Source: Rhodomicrobium lacus (GTDB lineage Bacteria > Pseudomonadota > Alphaproteobacteria > Rhizobiales > Rhodomicrobiaceae). Taken from it: DNA of 64,000 bases. Below, in pieces: positions 53,084 through 62,188 of the stretch (positions are counted from its first letter, which is position 1; the number at the start of each line of letters is the position of its first letter). The stretch covers positions 124,001 through 188,000 of the forward strand of contig NZ_RZNF01000012.1 of assembly GCF_003992725.1 (NCBI RefSeq). The letters run 5' to 3'. Both the position numbers and the translations under genes were made by a program. Under the pieces are notes generated by a model. The model saw only the letters and a list, made by a program, of their open reading frames with translations, had not been told where the DNA came from and searched no databases.

Positions 53084-54706
53084 CTAGAACCCGCCGAAGA
53101 AAGACGGGAAACCGCCGCGCGACCAGCCGCCGCCTCCGCCGCCATATCGGCGCGGGCGCGGATTGCCCCAGAAGTCGCTCTCGCCACCGCTCCGTCTTGC
53201 ATAACCCTGGCTCGGCGCGCGCTTGCGGATCGCCATGCTGCCCGCCGGTTCGCCGCTCATGAAAACGACGAAATCGGTATCCTTACCCGTTTCGACGCTT
53301 GGGGCTTCATCGGTGATGATGAGCGACGAGCCCGGCAGCACCACGGCTGAAATCTTTTCAAGCGCTTCCTGCGGCACCGTGAGCCGTTCGAGAGCCGCGC
53401 TCGCGGCGGCGACATCGGTCGGGTGCGGCGGTGCGGGCGGCTGCTTCTTCTTAGAAGCCGCCTGCTCCTTCGTCTTCACATACGGCTCGACGTTGAGCGC
53501 GTCCTTGTACATCGAAACCACGTTCCAGTTCAGCGCGCCCGACCGCGACGTGTCGACAGCCGTGTAGACGAAAGAGCCGATGGGCTTGTCGGCATCGCGG
53601 ATCGAGACCGGGCCTTCGTAGATCGGTTGATTGGCCTTGCGAATATAAAGACGATGCGTCTTGCGGCTGATGAGCACCGAGACCGGCGCGGTGTTGAGTT
53701 CCGCCTCCTCTGCGGCACCCTGCGCCACGTTCTTCGCCTCTTCGGCCGCTTCCGCCTCCTGCCTTGCCGTTGCCGCTACGGCTGCTTTCGCCTCGACCTG
53801 CGCCTTCGCCTGCGTAAGCCTTTCGCGCGCGGAAGCGAGCTTCGTGGTAGCCAGTTCCTTCGCTTGCGCCGCCTTTTCCGCCTTGGCATCGGTGTCGGCG
53901 GTCTCGATCAGCTTCGCCGTCGCAACGAGGTCGGCTTCAGCCTTCGCCACATCGCGCTCGGCGGCGGCGACGACCTTCAGCGCGGGCGCGGCCTCGGCTG
54001 CCTTTTTCTGCGCTGTCTGTTTCAGCTCCCTCTCGCGCCGGGCGGCGGCTTCCGCTTCGCCCGTCTTCGCCATCGCGTTGAGGCGCAGACGCTGCAAGAG
54101 GTCTGAGCCGTTATCGCGGCCGACGCTCACCGGAATACCGAGAATCGAAGTCTCGCCTTCGCTTTCGTTCGCGACTTCGCGCGTTCCGAACAGGAAGGGC
54201 TGCGCGATCGGAGCGGGAGCGATGTCTTCGCGTGTCACGATCACGCGCATGCCCATGTTTGTCAGGCCGAACAGACGCTGTGCGAACGAGCCCGGCAGCC
54301 GGATGCAGCCATGGCTTGCGGCATAGCCCGGCAGAACGCCCTCGTGCAACGCGATGCCCGTCCACAGGAGACGCTGCATATAGGGCATCGATGCATCGTC
54401 ATAGAGGTTGGAATGATGCTCTTCCTTCTTCTGGACGATGCTGTAGATGCCGGGCGGCGTCTCATAGCCGGTCGCGCCGCTCGATACGGGAGACTCCAGC
54501 ATCTTGCCGCGTGCGTCGTAGAGCGTGATGCGCTGCTCCTTCAGGCCGACGATGGCGAGAACGGGCGCGGCGCCATATCTCGGCCGCGTGTAATCGTCGT
54601 CGATGTAGCGGTTCGAACGGGCATCGGCAGGCGTCAGCGCGGGAGCGGTCAGCGCCGCCGTGACGAGAACGGCAAAAGCACAGGACGTGATCAGCTTCAA
54701 TTTCAT
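53084..54706 (-). CDS. L,D-transpeptidase (YkuD) with coiled-coil insert
   Basis: A 540-residue exported protein. After a signal peptide (MKLKLITSCAFAVLVTAAL) the YkuD domain spans about residues 48-165, with HEGVLPGYAASHGCIRLP containing the catalytic His and Cys. An Ala/Lys/Glu-rich coiled coil (about residues 215-335) follows. A second segment (VSVLISRKTHRLYIRKANQPIYEGPVS) resembles the start of another YkuD domain but lacks the SHGC motif. The C-terminus is Gly/Arg-rich and ends in FGGF. It should make 3-3 cross-links or attach proteins to peptidoglycan. The SUMF1-like gene ends 21 bp upstream on the same strand, suggesting an operon. Confidence 0.87.
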   Translation of the reverse strand: MKLKLITSCAFAVLVTAALTAPALTPADARSNRYIDDDYTRPRYGAAPVLAIVGLKEQRITLYDARGKMLESPVSSGATGYETPPGIYSIVQKKEEHHSNLYDDASMPYMQRLLWTGIALHEGVLPGYAASHGCIRLPGSFAQRLFGLTNMGMRVIVTREDIAPAPIAQPFLFGTREVANESEGETSILGIPVSVGRDNGSDLLQRLRLNAMAKTGEAEAAARRERELKQTAQKKAAEAAPALKVVAAAERDVAKAEADLVATAKLIETADTDAKAEKAAQAKELATTKLASARERLTQAKAQVEAKAAVAATARQEAEAAEEAKNVAQGAAEEAELNTAPVSVLISRKTHRLYIRKANQPIYEGPVSIRDADKPIGSFVYTAVDTSRSGALNWNVVSMYKDALNVEPYVKTKEQAASKKKQPPAPPHPTDVAAASAALERLTVPQEALEKISAVVLPGSSLIITDEAPSVETGKDTDFVVFMSGEPAGSMAIRKRAPSQGYARRSGGESDFWGNPRPRRYGGGGGGWSRGGFPSFFGGF

Positions 54707-54727
54707 GTCGTGGCCCTCAGAGATGCA

Positions 54728-55573
54728 TCAAAGCGGCCTCGCGACGCGAAACCCGAACGAATTGAGACGAATGGTGCCGGGCGTGGCATACCGATAAGCC
54801 GAACGCAAAAGCCGGGGGTGATAGTTCCAGGAGCCGCCGCGCAAAATGCGAAGCTCGCAGGCGGCCTCCTGTACGGCCGCGCCGTCCGTCGGCGCACCTT
54901 CGTAGGTCGGGCGATAGCAGTCTTCCACCCATTCCCAGGCATTGCCGTGCATGTCGTGCAGACCGAAGGCGTTCTTCTGGAATGAGCCGACATCGGTCGT
55001 CTTCTGCCGGTATTCGCCCTGCTGACCGCCGGGATAGACGAAATTGGCGTCGTAATTCGCCTGTCGATAGTTGATGGTTCGCCCCGTGGAGAAGGGTAAC
55101 GCGCGCTCGGCGACGGTCGTCTGAGCGCGTGCGGCGTATTCCCACTCCGCTTCCGTGAGCAGGCGATAGGGCTGGCCGGTCTTGCGCGAGAGCCACGAGA
55201 CATAGGCTTGCGCGTCGTCCCACGAGACGTTGATGGCGGGCTTGCGGCCGCGTCCCCATCCCTCGTCGCCGGGCTTGTAGGCACAGCCGCCATCCGCCAC
55301 GCAGGCATCATATTCGGCGAAGGTCACTTCATATTTGCCCGCAGCGAAGGCCGGAACCGACACGCGGCGCTGCGGCCCTTCGTCCTTGTTGCGGCCGCGC
55401 TCCGTCTCGGGCGACCCCATCAGGAACTCGCCGGCCGGAATGGGCACCATCTCCGGACAGTTCGGGCAATCGCGAAGTGTCTTGGGAGCCTCGACCCGCG
55501 CGGAACGCCGCTGTGCATCGGCGCTTTGCGGCATGAACAGAAGAACAAGCACAACGATAAATGCGCCAATCAT
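54728..55573 (-). CDS. SUMF1/FGE-sulfatase-fold protein, probably not a formylglycine-generating enzyme
   Basis: A 281-residue protein from the ATG at 55573, with GGAAG 6 bases upstream; upstream in-frame starts would hide the signal peptide MIGAFIVVLVLLFMPQSADA. The mature part has MVPIPAGEFLMGS, the KYEVTFAEYDACV block, PAINVSWDDAQAYVSWLSRKTGQPYRLLTEAEWEYAAR, GNAWEWVEDC, and LRGGSW with the end GFRVARPL, all signatures of the SUMF1 fold. The catalytic Cys pair of true FGE, near the C-terminus, is absent. Homologues include non-enzymatic or other enzymes such as PvdO. It precedes the L,D-transpeptidase gene by 21 bp. Confidence 0.87.
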   Translation of the reverse strand: MIGAFIVVLVLLFMPQSADAQRRSARVEAPKTLRDCPNCPEMVPIPAGEFLMGSPETERGRNKDEGPQRRVSVPAFAAGKYEVTFAEYDACVADGGCAYKPGDEGWGRGRKPAINVSWDDAQAYVSWLSRKTGQPYRLLTEAEWEYAARAQTTVAERALPFSTGRTINYRQANYDANFVYPGGQQGEYRQKTTDVGSFQKNAFGLHDMHGNAWEWVEDCYRPTYEGAPTDGAAVQEAACELRILRGGSWNYHPRLLRSAYRYATPGTIRLNSFGFRVARPL

Positions 55574-56009
55574 GGGATGCTTCCAATCGATACACTGCTC
55601 CACGTCTACTCCATGCATCGTTACCACGCGCTGAAATCGGGCGTGCAGGGCCGCCAACCGATGGAACGACCCGCAGGTGTCGCAGGTTTTCGCAAGCCAT
55701 GCCTAAAACTTTGCTTCAATATATGATCAACAAACTGGAATAAAAACCGATCGCCCGGAAGCAAAATATTCTTTATACGCCCTATGATTGCACACGCGGC
55801 GCGCCTCGCCCGCAGGCTGCGCGCGCAACGCCTTCGGTGCTGCTGAACGCCATCGTCAAAAGCTGTTATCAATCGAAAGGTTGAGGCGAAAAGGTTCAGC
55901 ATGAGACGCCAGCGCGCTTGTGTGGCCGGTTCGCCGGCGCTAACGTCCAACCCAAAAGCGTTCCGGCGTGCGAGACCGGGCCGCGTCCCCATCTCATCAG
56001 AAGATCGAC
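55574..56009. other. Divergent intergenic region before maeB
   Basis: 436 bp without a supported gene. It includes an AT-rich patch (about 55715-55785), a plausible promoter area for either side. No clear operator or terminator was found. Confidence 0.5.
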
Positions 56010-58352
56010 ATGTCCGTTTCCAAAAACACGTCGCCGACGCGACCGAAAGCCGTTTCCGAAGGCCAGACCGGCGATAATCGCCATGCCACGCCGGTCGCCG
56101 CACCGCCAAAATTCACGCGGCAGGAAGCGCTCCAGTTCCACGCGGAAGGCAAGCCCGGCAAGCTCGAAATCGTGCCGACGAAGCCGATGGCGACCCAGCG
56201 CGATCTTTCGCTCGCCTATTCGCCCGGCGTGGCCGTGCCGGTGGAGGCCATCGCCGAAAACCCGCGCCTCGCCTACGACTACACTGCGAAGGGCAATCTC
56301 GTCGCCGTGATCTCGAACGGCACGGCTATCCTGGGGCTCGGCAATCTCGGCGCGCTCGCCTCGAAGCCCGTCATGGAAGGCAAGGCCGTTCTCTTCAAGC
56401 GTTTCGCCGACGTGGACGCCATCGATCTCGAAGTCGATACGCAGGACGTCGACGCCTTCATCAATGCCGTGCGCTATCTCGGGCCGTCCTTCGGCGGCAT
56501 CAACCTCGAAGACATCAAGGCGCCCGACTGCTTCATCATCGAGCAGCGCCTGCGCGAACTGATGGACATTCCCGTTTTCCATGACGACCAGCACGGCACC
56601 GCGATCATCGCGGCGGCAGGGCTCATCAATGCCGTCCACCTCACGGGCCGCGACATCGCCGATATCAAACTTGTCGTCAACGGCGCAGGCTCGGCCGGCA
56701 TCGCCTGCCTCGAACTCATGAAGGCGTTGGGCGTGCGCCACGAGAATTCGATCCTGTGCGATACCACGGGCGTGATCTATCGCGGCCGCGAGAAGGGTAT
56801 GAACCAGTGGAAGTCCGCGCATGCGATCGACACGAAGGCGCGCACGCTCGCCGACGCAGTCGAAGGCGCGGACGTTTTCTTCGGCCTGTCCGCGGCTGGC
56901 GCTCTCACGAAAGAGATGGTCGCCAGCATGGCTGACAAGCCCATCATCTTCGCGATGGCGAACCCCGACCCGGAGATCACGCCGGAGGAAGTGGCCGAAG
57001 TGCGCAGCGACGCCATCGTGGCGACGGGACGCTCGGACTATCCGAACCAGGTCAACAACGTGCTCGGCTTCCCCTATATCTTCCGTGGCGCGCTCGACGT
57101 GCAGGCGAGCACGATCAACGAGCCGATGAAGATCGCGGCGGCTTATGCGCTTGCCGAACTCGCGCGCGCCGACGTACCGGACGCGGTGGCGAAGGTCTAT
57201 GGGCGCCGTCTCCGCTACGGACCGGATTACATCATCCCCGCACCTTTCGACCCGCGCCTCATCACGTCGATCCCGTCCGCCGTTGCGAAGGCGGCCATGG
57301 ATTCGGGCGTCGCGCGCCGTCCCATCGTCGACATGGAAGGTTACAAGGTGCGCCTTTCAGCCCGGCTCGATCCGGCGGCGGGCTTCATCAATTCGATCTA
57401 TGACGCGCTGCGCCTGCGCCCGAAGCGCGTCGTCTTCGCCGAGGGCGAGGAAGAGCAGGTCATACGTGCCGCAAGTTCTTTCGCGAACCAGAAGCTCGGC
57501 ACGCCGATCCTGATCGGCCGCGAGGCGCAGATCCGGCAGGCGTTCTTCATGGCGGGCGTGAACAATCAGGAAAGCTTCGAGCAGCACAACATCGCGACGT
57601 CGGAGTACAACCAGCAATACGCGGAATTCCTCTACCAGCGGCTTCAGCGCAAGGGCTATCTCTACCGCGATTGCCTGCGCCTCGTGCACAACGAGCGCAA
57701 CGTCTTCGCCGCCTGCATGGTGGCGATGGGCCACGCCGACGCGATGGTGACGGGCGTCACGCGCAACTGGTCGACCGCGCTTCAGGACGTGCGCCGCGTG
57801 CTCGATCCGATGCCGGGCCGTCGCGTGATCGGCGTCTCGGTGATCGTGAGCCGGGGTAAGGTGGTGCTCATAGCCGACACCTCCGTGCACGATATGCCGA
57901 ATGCTCAGGAGCTTGCCGACATCGCGGTGGAAGCCGCGGGCGTGGCAAGCCGCTTCGGCATGACGCCGCGCGTGGCCATGCTTGCCGCCACGACCTTCGG
58001 CAACCCGCAAAGCGATCGGTCGGATCAGCTTCGCGGCGCGGTGAAGCTGCTCGACGAGCGGGGCGTCGACTTCGAGTATGACGGCGAGATGGCGGCGGAT
58101 GTGGCGCTGAACCGCCGTGCGATGTCGCTCTATCCGTTCTGCCGCCTGTCGGATACGGCGAACGTGCTCATCATGCCCGCCTTTCATGCCGCGAGCATCG
58201 CAACGAAGATGCTTCAGGAGCTGGGCGGCGGGATCGTGATCGGCCCGATGCTGGTCGGCCTGTCGAAGCCGGTGCAGATCGCCTCCCTCGGCTCGTCCGA
58301 TAACGACCTCGTGAACATGGCGGCGCTCGCGGCCTTCGACGTCACGGGTTGA
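56010..58352 (+). CDS. maeB: NADP-dependent malic enzyme with phosphotransacetylase-like domain
   Basis: A 780-residue protein from the ATG at 56010 (MSVSKNTSPTRP). The N-terminal malic enzyme domain includes LAYSPGVAVPV, NGTAILGLGNLGALASKPVMEGKAVLFK, VFHDDQHGTAII and the NADP site VVNGAGSAGIACLELM. The C-terminal half (from about residue 430) is a phosphate acetyltransferase-like domain (VVFAEGEEEQVIRAA, GIVIGPMLVGLSKPVQI) that in MaeB is regulatory rather than catalytic. It decarboxylates malate to pyruvate with NADPH production. It is a monocistronic unit. Confidence 0.95.
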   Translation: MSVSKNTSPTRPKAVSEGQTGDNRHATPVAAPPKFTRQEALQFHAEGKPGKLEIVPTKPMATQRDLSLAYSPGVAVPVEAIAENPRLAYDYTAKGNLVAVISNGTAILGLGNLGALASKPVMEGKAVLFKRFADVDAIDLEVDTQDVDAFINAVRYLGPSFGGINLEDIKAPDCFIIEQRLRELMDIPVFHDDQHGTAIIAAAGLINAVHLTGRDIADIKLVVNGAGSAGIACLELMKALGVRHENSILCDTTGVIYRGREKGMNQWKSAHAIDTKARTLADAVEGADVFFGLSAAGALTKEMVASMADKPIIFAMANPDPEITPEEVAEVRSDAIVATGRSDYPNQVNNVLGFPYIFRGALDVQASTINEPMKIAAAYALAELARADVPDAVAKVYGRRLRYGPDYIIPAPFDPRLITSIPSAVAKAAMDSGVARRPIVDMEGYKVRLSARLDPAAGFINSIYDALRLRPKRVVFAEGEEEQVIRAASSFANQKLGTPILIGREAQIRQAFFMAGVNNQESFEQHNIATSEYNQQYAEFLYQRLQRKGYLYRDCLRLVHNERNVFAACMVAMGHADAMVTGVTRNWSTALQDVRRVLDPMPGRRVIGVSVIVSRGKVVLIADTSVHDMPNAQELADIAVEAAGVASRFGMTPRVAMLAATTFGNPQSDRSDQLRGAVKLLDERGVDFEYDGEMAADVALNRRAMSLYPFCRLSDTANVLIMPAFHAASIATKMLQELGGGIVIGPMLVGLSKPVQIASLGSSDNDLVNMAALAAFDVTG

Positions 58353-58360
58353 TCGTTCGC

Positions 58361-58394
58361 AAAGAGAAACCCGCCGCTTTTGCAAGCGGCGGGT
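58361..58394 (-). terminator. Terminator between convergent maeB and dksA
   Basis: Arms ACCCGCCGCTT (58369-58379) and AAGCGGCGGGT (58384-58394) form an 11-bp perfect stem. On the minus strand a TTTCTCTTT tract follows, so it probably serves dksA, and the stem may help stop maeB as well. Confidence 0.8.
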
Positions 58395-58422
58395 GCGATG
58401 GCAAACAAGAAGTTCGATACGA

Positions 58423-58839
58423 TCAGTCGTCGCGATAGATCCGCTCGCGGCGCTCGTGCCGCTCCTGCGCTTCGAGGCTCAGCGTCGCGACGGGGCGGGC
58501 GTCCAGCCGCTTCACGCCGATGGGCTCGCCAGTCTCCTCGCAATAGCCGTAGGTGCCGTCCTCGATCCGGCCTAGCGCCGCATCGATCTTGGCGATGAGT
58601 TTCCGCTGACGATCGCGCGCGCGAAGCTCTATCCCGCGATCGGATTCGTAGCTCGCACGGTCGGTCACGTCGGGATGCTGGGTTGAATCCTGAAGAAAAT
58701 CGAGGGTTTCCTTGCTTTCGCGAAGAATCTCGTCCCGCCAATCCAGAAGTTTCTTCCGGAAATAAGCGCGCTGGCGCTCATTCATGAAAGGTTCGTCTTC
58801 AGATGGCCGGTAGTCCGGAGGCAGATCGACTGCTCCCAT
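58423..58839 (-). CDS. dksA: RNA polymerase-binding factor DksA
   Basis: A 138-residue protein from the ATG at 58839 (MGAVDLPPDYRPSEDEPF), with AGGGGG upstream. It contains the coiled coil FRKKLLDWRDEILRESKETL and DRASYESDRGIELRARDRQRKLIAKIDAAL with the acidic tip, then the zinc-finger-like GYCEETGEPIGVKRLDARPVATLSLEAQERHERRERIYRDD. Only one Cys of the E. coli zinc finger remains, the norm in alphaproteobacteria. It modulates RNA polymerase with ppGpp in the stringent response. It is divergent from the exporter operon. Confidence 0.94.
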   Translation of the reverse strand: MGAVDLPPDYRPSEDEPFMNERQRAYFRKKLLDWRDEILRESKETLDFLQDSTQHPDVTDRASYESDRGIELRARDRQRKLIAKIDAALGRIEDGTYGYCEETGEPIGVKRLDARPVATLSLEAQERHERRERIYRDD

Positions 58840-59130
58840 GTCGCCCCCTATCGCACGAACTCCCGCCAAGTCTGGCGGGGTCTTGAAGACGCTAAAAACT
58901 TACAATCGCGATGATTGCAGCCCTTATGACGTTCAACGCGTTCCAAGTCAAGATCGTAGCACTGCCGCGAAGGCCCGTTACACTTCGCCCGCATCTTGCC
59001 ACAGTTGTTTGTTCATTCGCCCCTCTATCAGAAGTTGGGCGTTCATATTTGCCGACCCACGGCGCGTTGCAGATTTTGCTTCGGAACCCGCCCTTCGCAG
59101 CGCCAAAGGACGGATACCGCCCGCGTTCAT

Positions 59131-60246
59131 ATGGTTACCAAACTCGCAATACGCAACCTCGTTCACGATCGAGCCCGCTTTCTCGTGACGCTTGTCGGCA
59201 TTCTGTTTGCCGTCGTCCTGTTGGCGGTGCAGCTCGGGCTGTACCTCGGCGCACGCAAGATGATCGTCGATACCATCGATCACGCGGGCGGCGACATCTG
59301 GATTGCCGCCTACGGCTCGAACAGCTTTGAACAGGCGACGATCCTTCACGGGCGCGAACGCTTCGCGGCGCTCTCTGTTCCAGGGGTCACCGCCGTCGAG
59401 CCCATCGTGGCCTCCTTTGCTCCGTGGACGCGGAGCGACACAAGCACGACGAGCGTCGTCATCGTAGGGGCTGACGGCACGTTGCCGCCGTGGAATGTGG
59501 TGGAAGGCGCGGTGTCCGCCATCTCGCCCGATGGCGTCGCGGTCGACCGCACCTATGCCGACACGCTGGGTATTTCCGGGATCGGCTCTGTGGCCGAGAT
59601 CAATGGCCAGCGCCTGCGCGTGGATGCCTTGACGGATGGCATCCGCTCCTTCACGACCTCGCCCTATATCTTCATGTCGCTGGCAAAAGCGCGGGAGCTT
59701 CTTTCGGTACCGTCCGACCAGGCGACGTTCTATCTCGTGACGGTGCAGCCGGGCGTCGACATCTCCGGCGTGAAGCGGGCGCTCGAAAAGAAGCTTCCCG
59801 GCACGTCGATCTTCACCAAGGCCGAGTTCCGGCAGACAAACCTCGACTACTGGCTGTTCGGCACCGGCGCGGGCGTGGCGTTGCTAGGCGGCGCGGTGCT
59901 CGGTCTCATCATCGGCACGGTTGTCGTCGCGCAGACTCTCTATTCCAGCACCAAGGATCACCTCGCCGAGTTCGCCACCCTGCGCGCGCTCGGCTCCTCG
60001 TCCTTCTATATCCACAAGGTGATTCTCACCCAGGCGACTGCGAGCGCTTTCCTCGGCTATGGGCTCGGCATCGCGGTCTCGTTCGCGGTGGCGCGGGCAA
60101 GCCTCCATACGCCCATGCCGATCATGCTGACCCCGCAGCTCGCCGCAATGCTTCTCGTCGTCACCGTCGTCATGTGCGCGGTGTCGGCCCTTTCCTCCAT
60201 TTTCAAGGTGACCAAGATCGATCCCGCCATGGTGTTTGCACGATGA
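59131..60246 (+). CDS. ABC exporter permease, DevC/MacB-like
   Basis: A 371-residue protein from the ATG at 59131 (MVTKLAIRNLVHDRARFLVTLVGILFAVVLLAV). One N-terminal helix is followed by a periplasmic domain of about 200 residues, then three C-terminal helices (LLGGAVLGLIIGTVVVAQTL, ATASAFLGYGLGIAVSFAVA, LLVVTVVMCAVSALSSI). The FtsX-like domain has STKDHLAEFATLRALGSS. This is the topology of DevC, the permease of DevBCA exporters that move glycolipids or other lipids to the outside through a TolC-like channel. The stop overlaps the ATPase start as ATGA. Confidence 0.9.
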   Translation: MVTKLAIRNLVHDRARFLVTLVGILFAVVLLAVQLGLYLGARKMIVDTIDHAGGDIWIAAYGSNSFEQATILHGRERFAALSVPGVTAVEPIVASFAPWTRSDTSTTSVVIVGADGTLPPWNVVEGAVSAISPDGVAVDRTYADTLGISGIGSVAEINGQRLRVDALTDGIRSFTTSPYIFMSLAKARELLSVPSDQATFYLVTVQPGVDISGVKRALEKKLPGTSIFTKAEFRQTNLDYWLFGTGAGVALLGGAVLGLIIGTVVVAQTLYSSTKDHLAEFATLRALGSSSFYIHKVILTQATASAFLGYGLGIAVSFAVARASLHTPMPIMLTPQLAAMLLVVTVVMCAVSALSSIFKVTKIDPAMVFAR

Positions 60247-61031
60247 GAGCGTTTCCCATTCTCGAAGCCCGCCAGATCGTGAAGGAACTCGGTCAGGGCG
60301 AAGGCAAGGTGCAGGCGTTGAAAGGCGTCGACCTCGCGCTCTGCGAGGGAGAATTCACACTGCTGATGGGCCCCTCCGGCAGCGGCAAGACCACGCTGCT
60401 GTCGATCCTCGGATGTCTGCTGACGCCCACATCCGGCACGCTGACCCTCGGCGGCGAGACGGTCACCCATCGCTCGGCGGAAGATCTTGCCGACCTGCGC
60501 CGTCGCCATCTCGGCTTCATCTTCCAGTCCTACAACCTGTTTCCGACGCTTTCCGCGCTCGACAACGTGCGGCTCGGCCTCGACGTGCGCGGCTTTTCCG
60601 CTCGCGAGTGCAAGGAGCGCGCGGCAGAAGCGCTGATCGAGGTCGGCCTCAGGCACCGGCTCAAGGCTTATCCCGGCACGCTGTCGGGCGGCGAGAAACA
60701 GCGCGTCGCCATCGCGCGCGCCATCGCCCCGGAGCCGCCGGTCATCCTCGCCGACGAGCCGACCGCTGCCCTCGATACCGAAAACGGTTACGCGATCATG
60801 GAGCTTCTGAGCCGCGTGGCAAGAAAGGACGGCCGCGCCGTCCTCGCCGTCACGCACGATCCCCGCACCATCCCCTTCGCCGACCGCGTGATCGAAATAG
60901 AGGATGGCTGCATCTCGGGAGAGCGGAAGAAGCACGCCGCGACCGTCATCCCGGCACGGCCGAGACAAGCGCAGGCGGCCCACGGCAATGCCGCCGCCTA
61001 TCAGGAGAGAAAGAGACAAGCGCATGCTTAA
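60243..61031 (+). CDS. ABC exporter ATP-binding protein, DevA/MacB type
   Basis: A 262-residue ATPase. Walker [11 protein letters not shown] (about residues 43-52), Q-loop [11 protein letters not shown], signature [14 protein letters not shown] (about 146-159), Walker [13 protein letters not shown] and the H-loop [10 protein letters not shown] are all intact. It belongs to the LolD/MacB/DevA group. The C-terminal 35 residues after the fold are basic and Ala-rich, an extension beyond the usual 225-residue core. It overlaps the permease gene by 4 bp and the adaptor gene by 8 bp. Confidence 0.92.
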   Translation: MRAFPILEARQIVKELGQGEGKVQALKGVDLALCEGEFTLLMGPSGSGKTTLLSILGCLLTPTSGTLTLGGETVTHRSAEDLADLRRRHLGFIFQSYNLFPTLSALDNVRLGLDVRGFSARECKERAAEALIEVGLRHRLKAYPGTLSGGEKQRVAIARAIAPEPPVILADEPTAALDTENGYAIMELLSRVARKDGRAVLAVTHDPRTIPFADRVIEIEDGCISGERKKHAATVIPARPRQAQAAHGNAAAYQERKRQAHA

Positions 61032-62112
61032 TTTCCGCCTTGGTTCAGTAGCGCTCGTCTCCGGCTCGGCCGGGCTCGGCCTCGCCATCCTCATCGCCAC
61101 CGGTGTCTACCAGCCGGGCGGCGCCCCCGCTTGGTCGGAGCCTCAGCCCGCCTCGCCCGCGACGCCACTCTGGGCGGCAGCCGCGCCGGGCCGGGTCGAA
61201 CCGAAGGGGCGCGAGCTTCGCATCGCCGCGCCGGTGCCAGCCGCGATAAAAGACGTTCTGGTCAGCGCGGACGATCATGTGCAGCAAGGCGACCTGCTGT
61301 TCCGTCTCGATGACGGGGAACTGGCCGCGAGGCTCGCGGCGCTCGAAGCGCAGGTGGCGGTGAAAATCGCCGACCGCGACGACGCGAAAGCGAAAGGCGG
61401 CGCGCTCGACCGCCGCAAAGCCGAAGACGCGGTCTACGATGCCGAGCGCGAAGCCTTCGACGCGCGTATGGACCTCGATGCCACGCTTGCGAACTGGAAG
61501 CACTACAAGGCGAGCGAGCCCGATGTCGCGAAGGCGCGCACGGCTGTCGCGAATGCCGCCGACCGGCTCGAACGCGAGCGGCAGAGGCTCCGGCGTGTGG
61601 AGGAGCGGGATCTTCCGGCGCTGACCCGCGAGGAAGCGGCCCTCGCCGCCGCGCGCGCCGAAGTGACCGCCGTTTCCGCGAACCTCGAACGCCTGCGAGT
61701 CCGCGCTCCGGCCGATGCGAGCGTGCTCAAGGTCGATGCGCGCGCCGGAGAGATGGCCGCAGCCGGCGCGCCGCTCATCCTGCTCGGCGACAGCGACCAC
61801 ATGCAGGCCCGCGCCGAGGTGGAAGAGCGCGACGTCCGCAAGGTATTCGTCGGACAGCGCGCGGTCGTGAAGTCCGAGGCGTTCCCGGATCGCGTCTTCG
61901 ATGCGCGCGTCTCGTCGATGGCGAAGACGCTCGGCAGCCCGCAGCTGACCTCGCGAGGCCCCCGCAAGCATACCGACGTCGACATTCTGGAAGTGGTCCT
62001 CGACATGGAACCCGGCGGACCGCTGCTTCCCGGCATGCGCGTCGATGTGATGTTCCGCGACGCCGAGAGCACCGAGCAGACATCTCTCGCGACCGGCTCG
62101 GCCACGCGGTAG
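61024..62112 (+). CDS. HlyD-family periplasmic adaptor, DevB type
   Basis: A 362-residue membrane fusion protein from the ATG at 61024, overlapping the ATPase stop by 8 bp. One N-terminal helix (about residues 8-27), a barrel start PGRVEPKGRELRIAAPVPAAIKDVLVSADDHVQQGDLLFRLDDGELAARLAALEAQV in lipoyl-domain style, a long coiled-coil hairpin (about residues 90-210), then the second lipoyl half LRVRAPADASVLKVDARAGEMAAAGAPLILLGDS and a beta-barrel. It links the inner-membrane ABC pump to an outer-membrane channel, which is not encoded nearby. Confidence 0.91.
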   Translation: MLNFRLGSVALVSGSAGLGLAILIATGVYQPGGAPAWSEPQPASPATPLWAAAAPGRVEPKGRELRIAAPVPAAIKDVLVSADDHVQQGDLLFRLDDGELAARLAALEAQVAVKIADRDDAKAKGGALDRRKAEDAVYDAEREAFDARMDLDATLANWKHYKASEPDVAKARTAVANAADRLERERQRLRRVEERDLPALTREEAALAAARAEVTAVSANLERLRVRAPADASVLKVDARAGEMAAAGAPLILLGDSDHMQARAEVEERDVRKVFVGQRAVVKSEAFPDRVFDARVSSMAKTLGSPQLTSRGPRKHTDVDILEVVLDMEPGGPLLPGMRVDVMFRDAESTEQTSLATGSATR

Positions 62113-62188
62113 ACGGCCCGGGAAACAGCCATTCCGGTTCGATCACTGCGAATGGCTCCGCCGGTGCTCGGCGATCAGCCGTAGCCGC

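Noticed and set aside
59490-60242. N-terminal extension of the ABC ATPase into the permease gene
   Set aside because: The family core starts at the ATG 60243, which overlaps the permease stop; the upstream part is an out-of-frame permease read.
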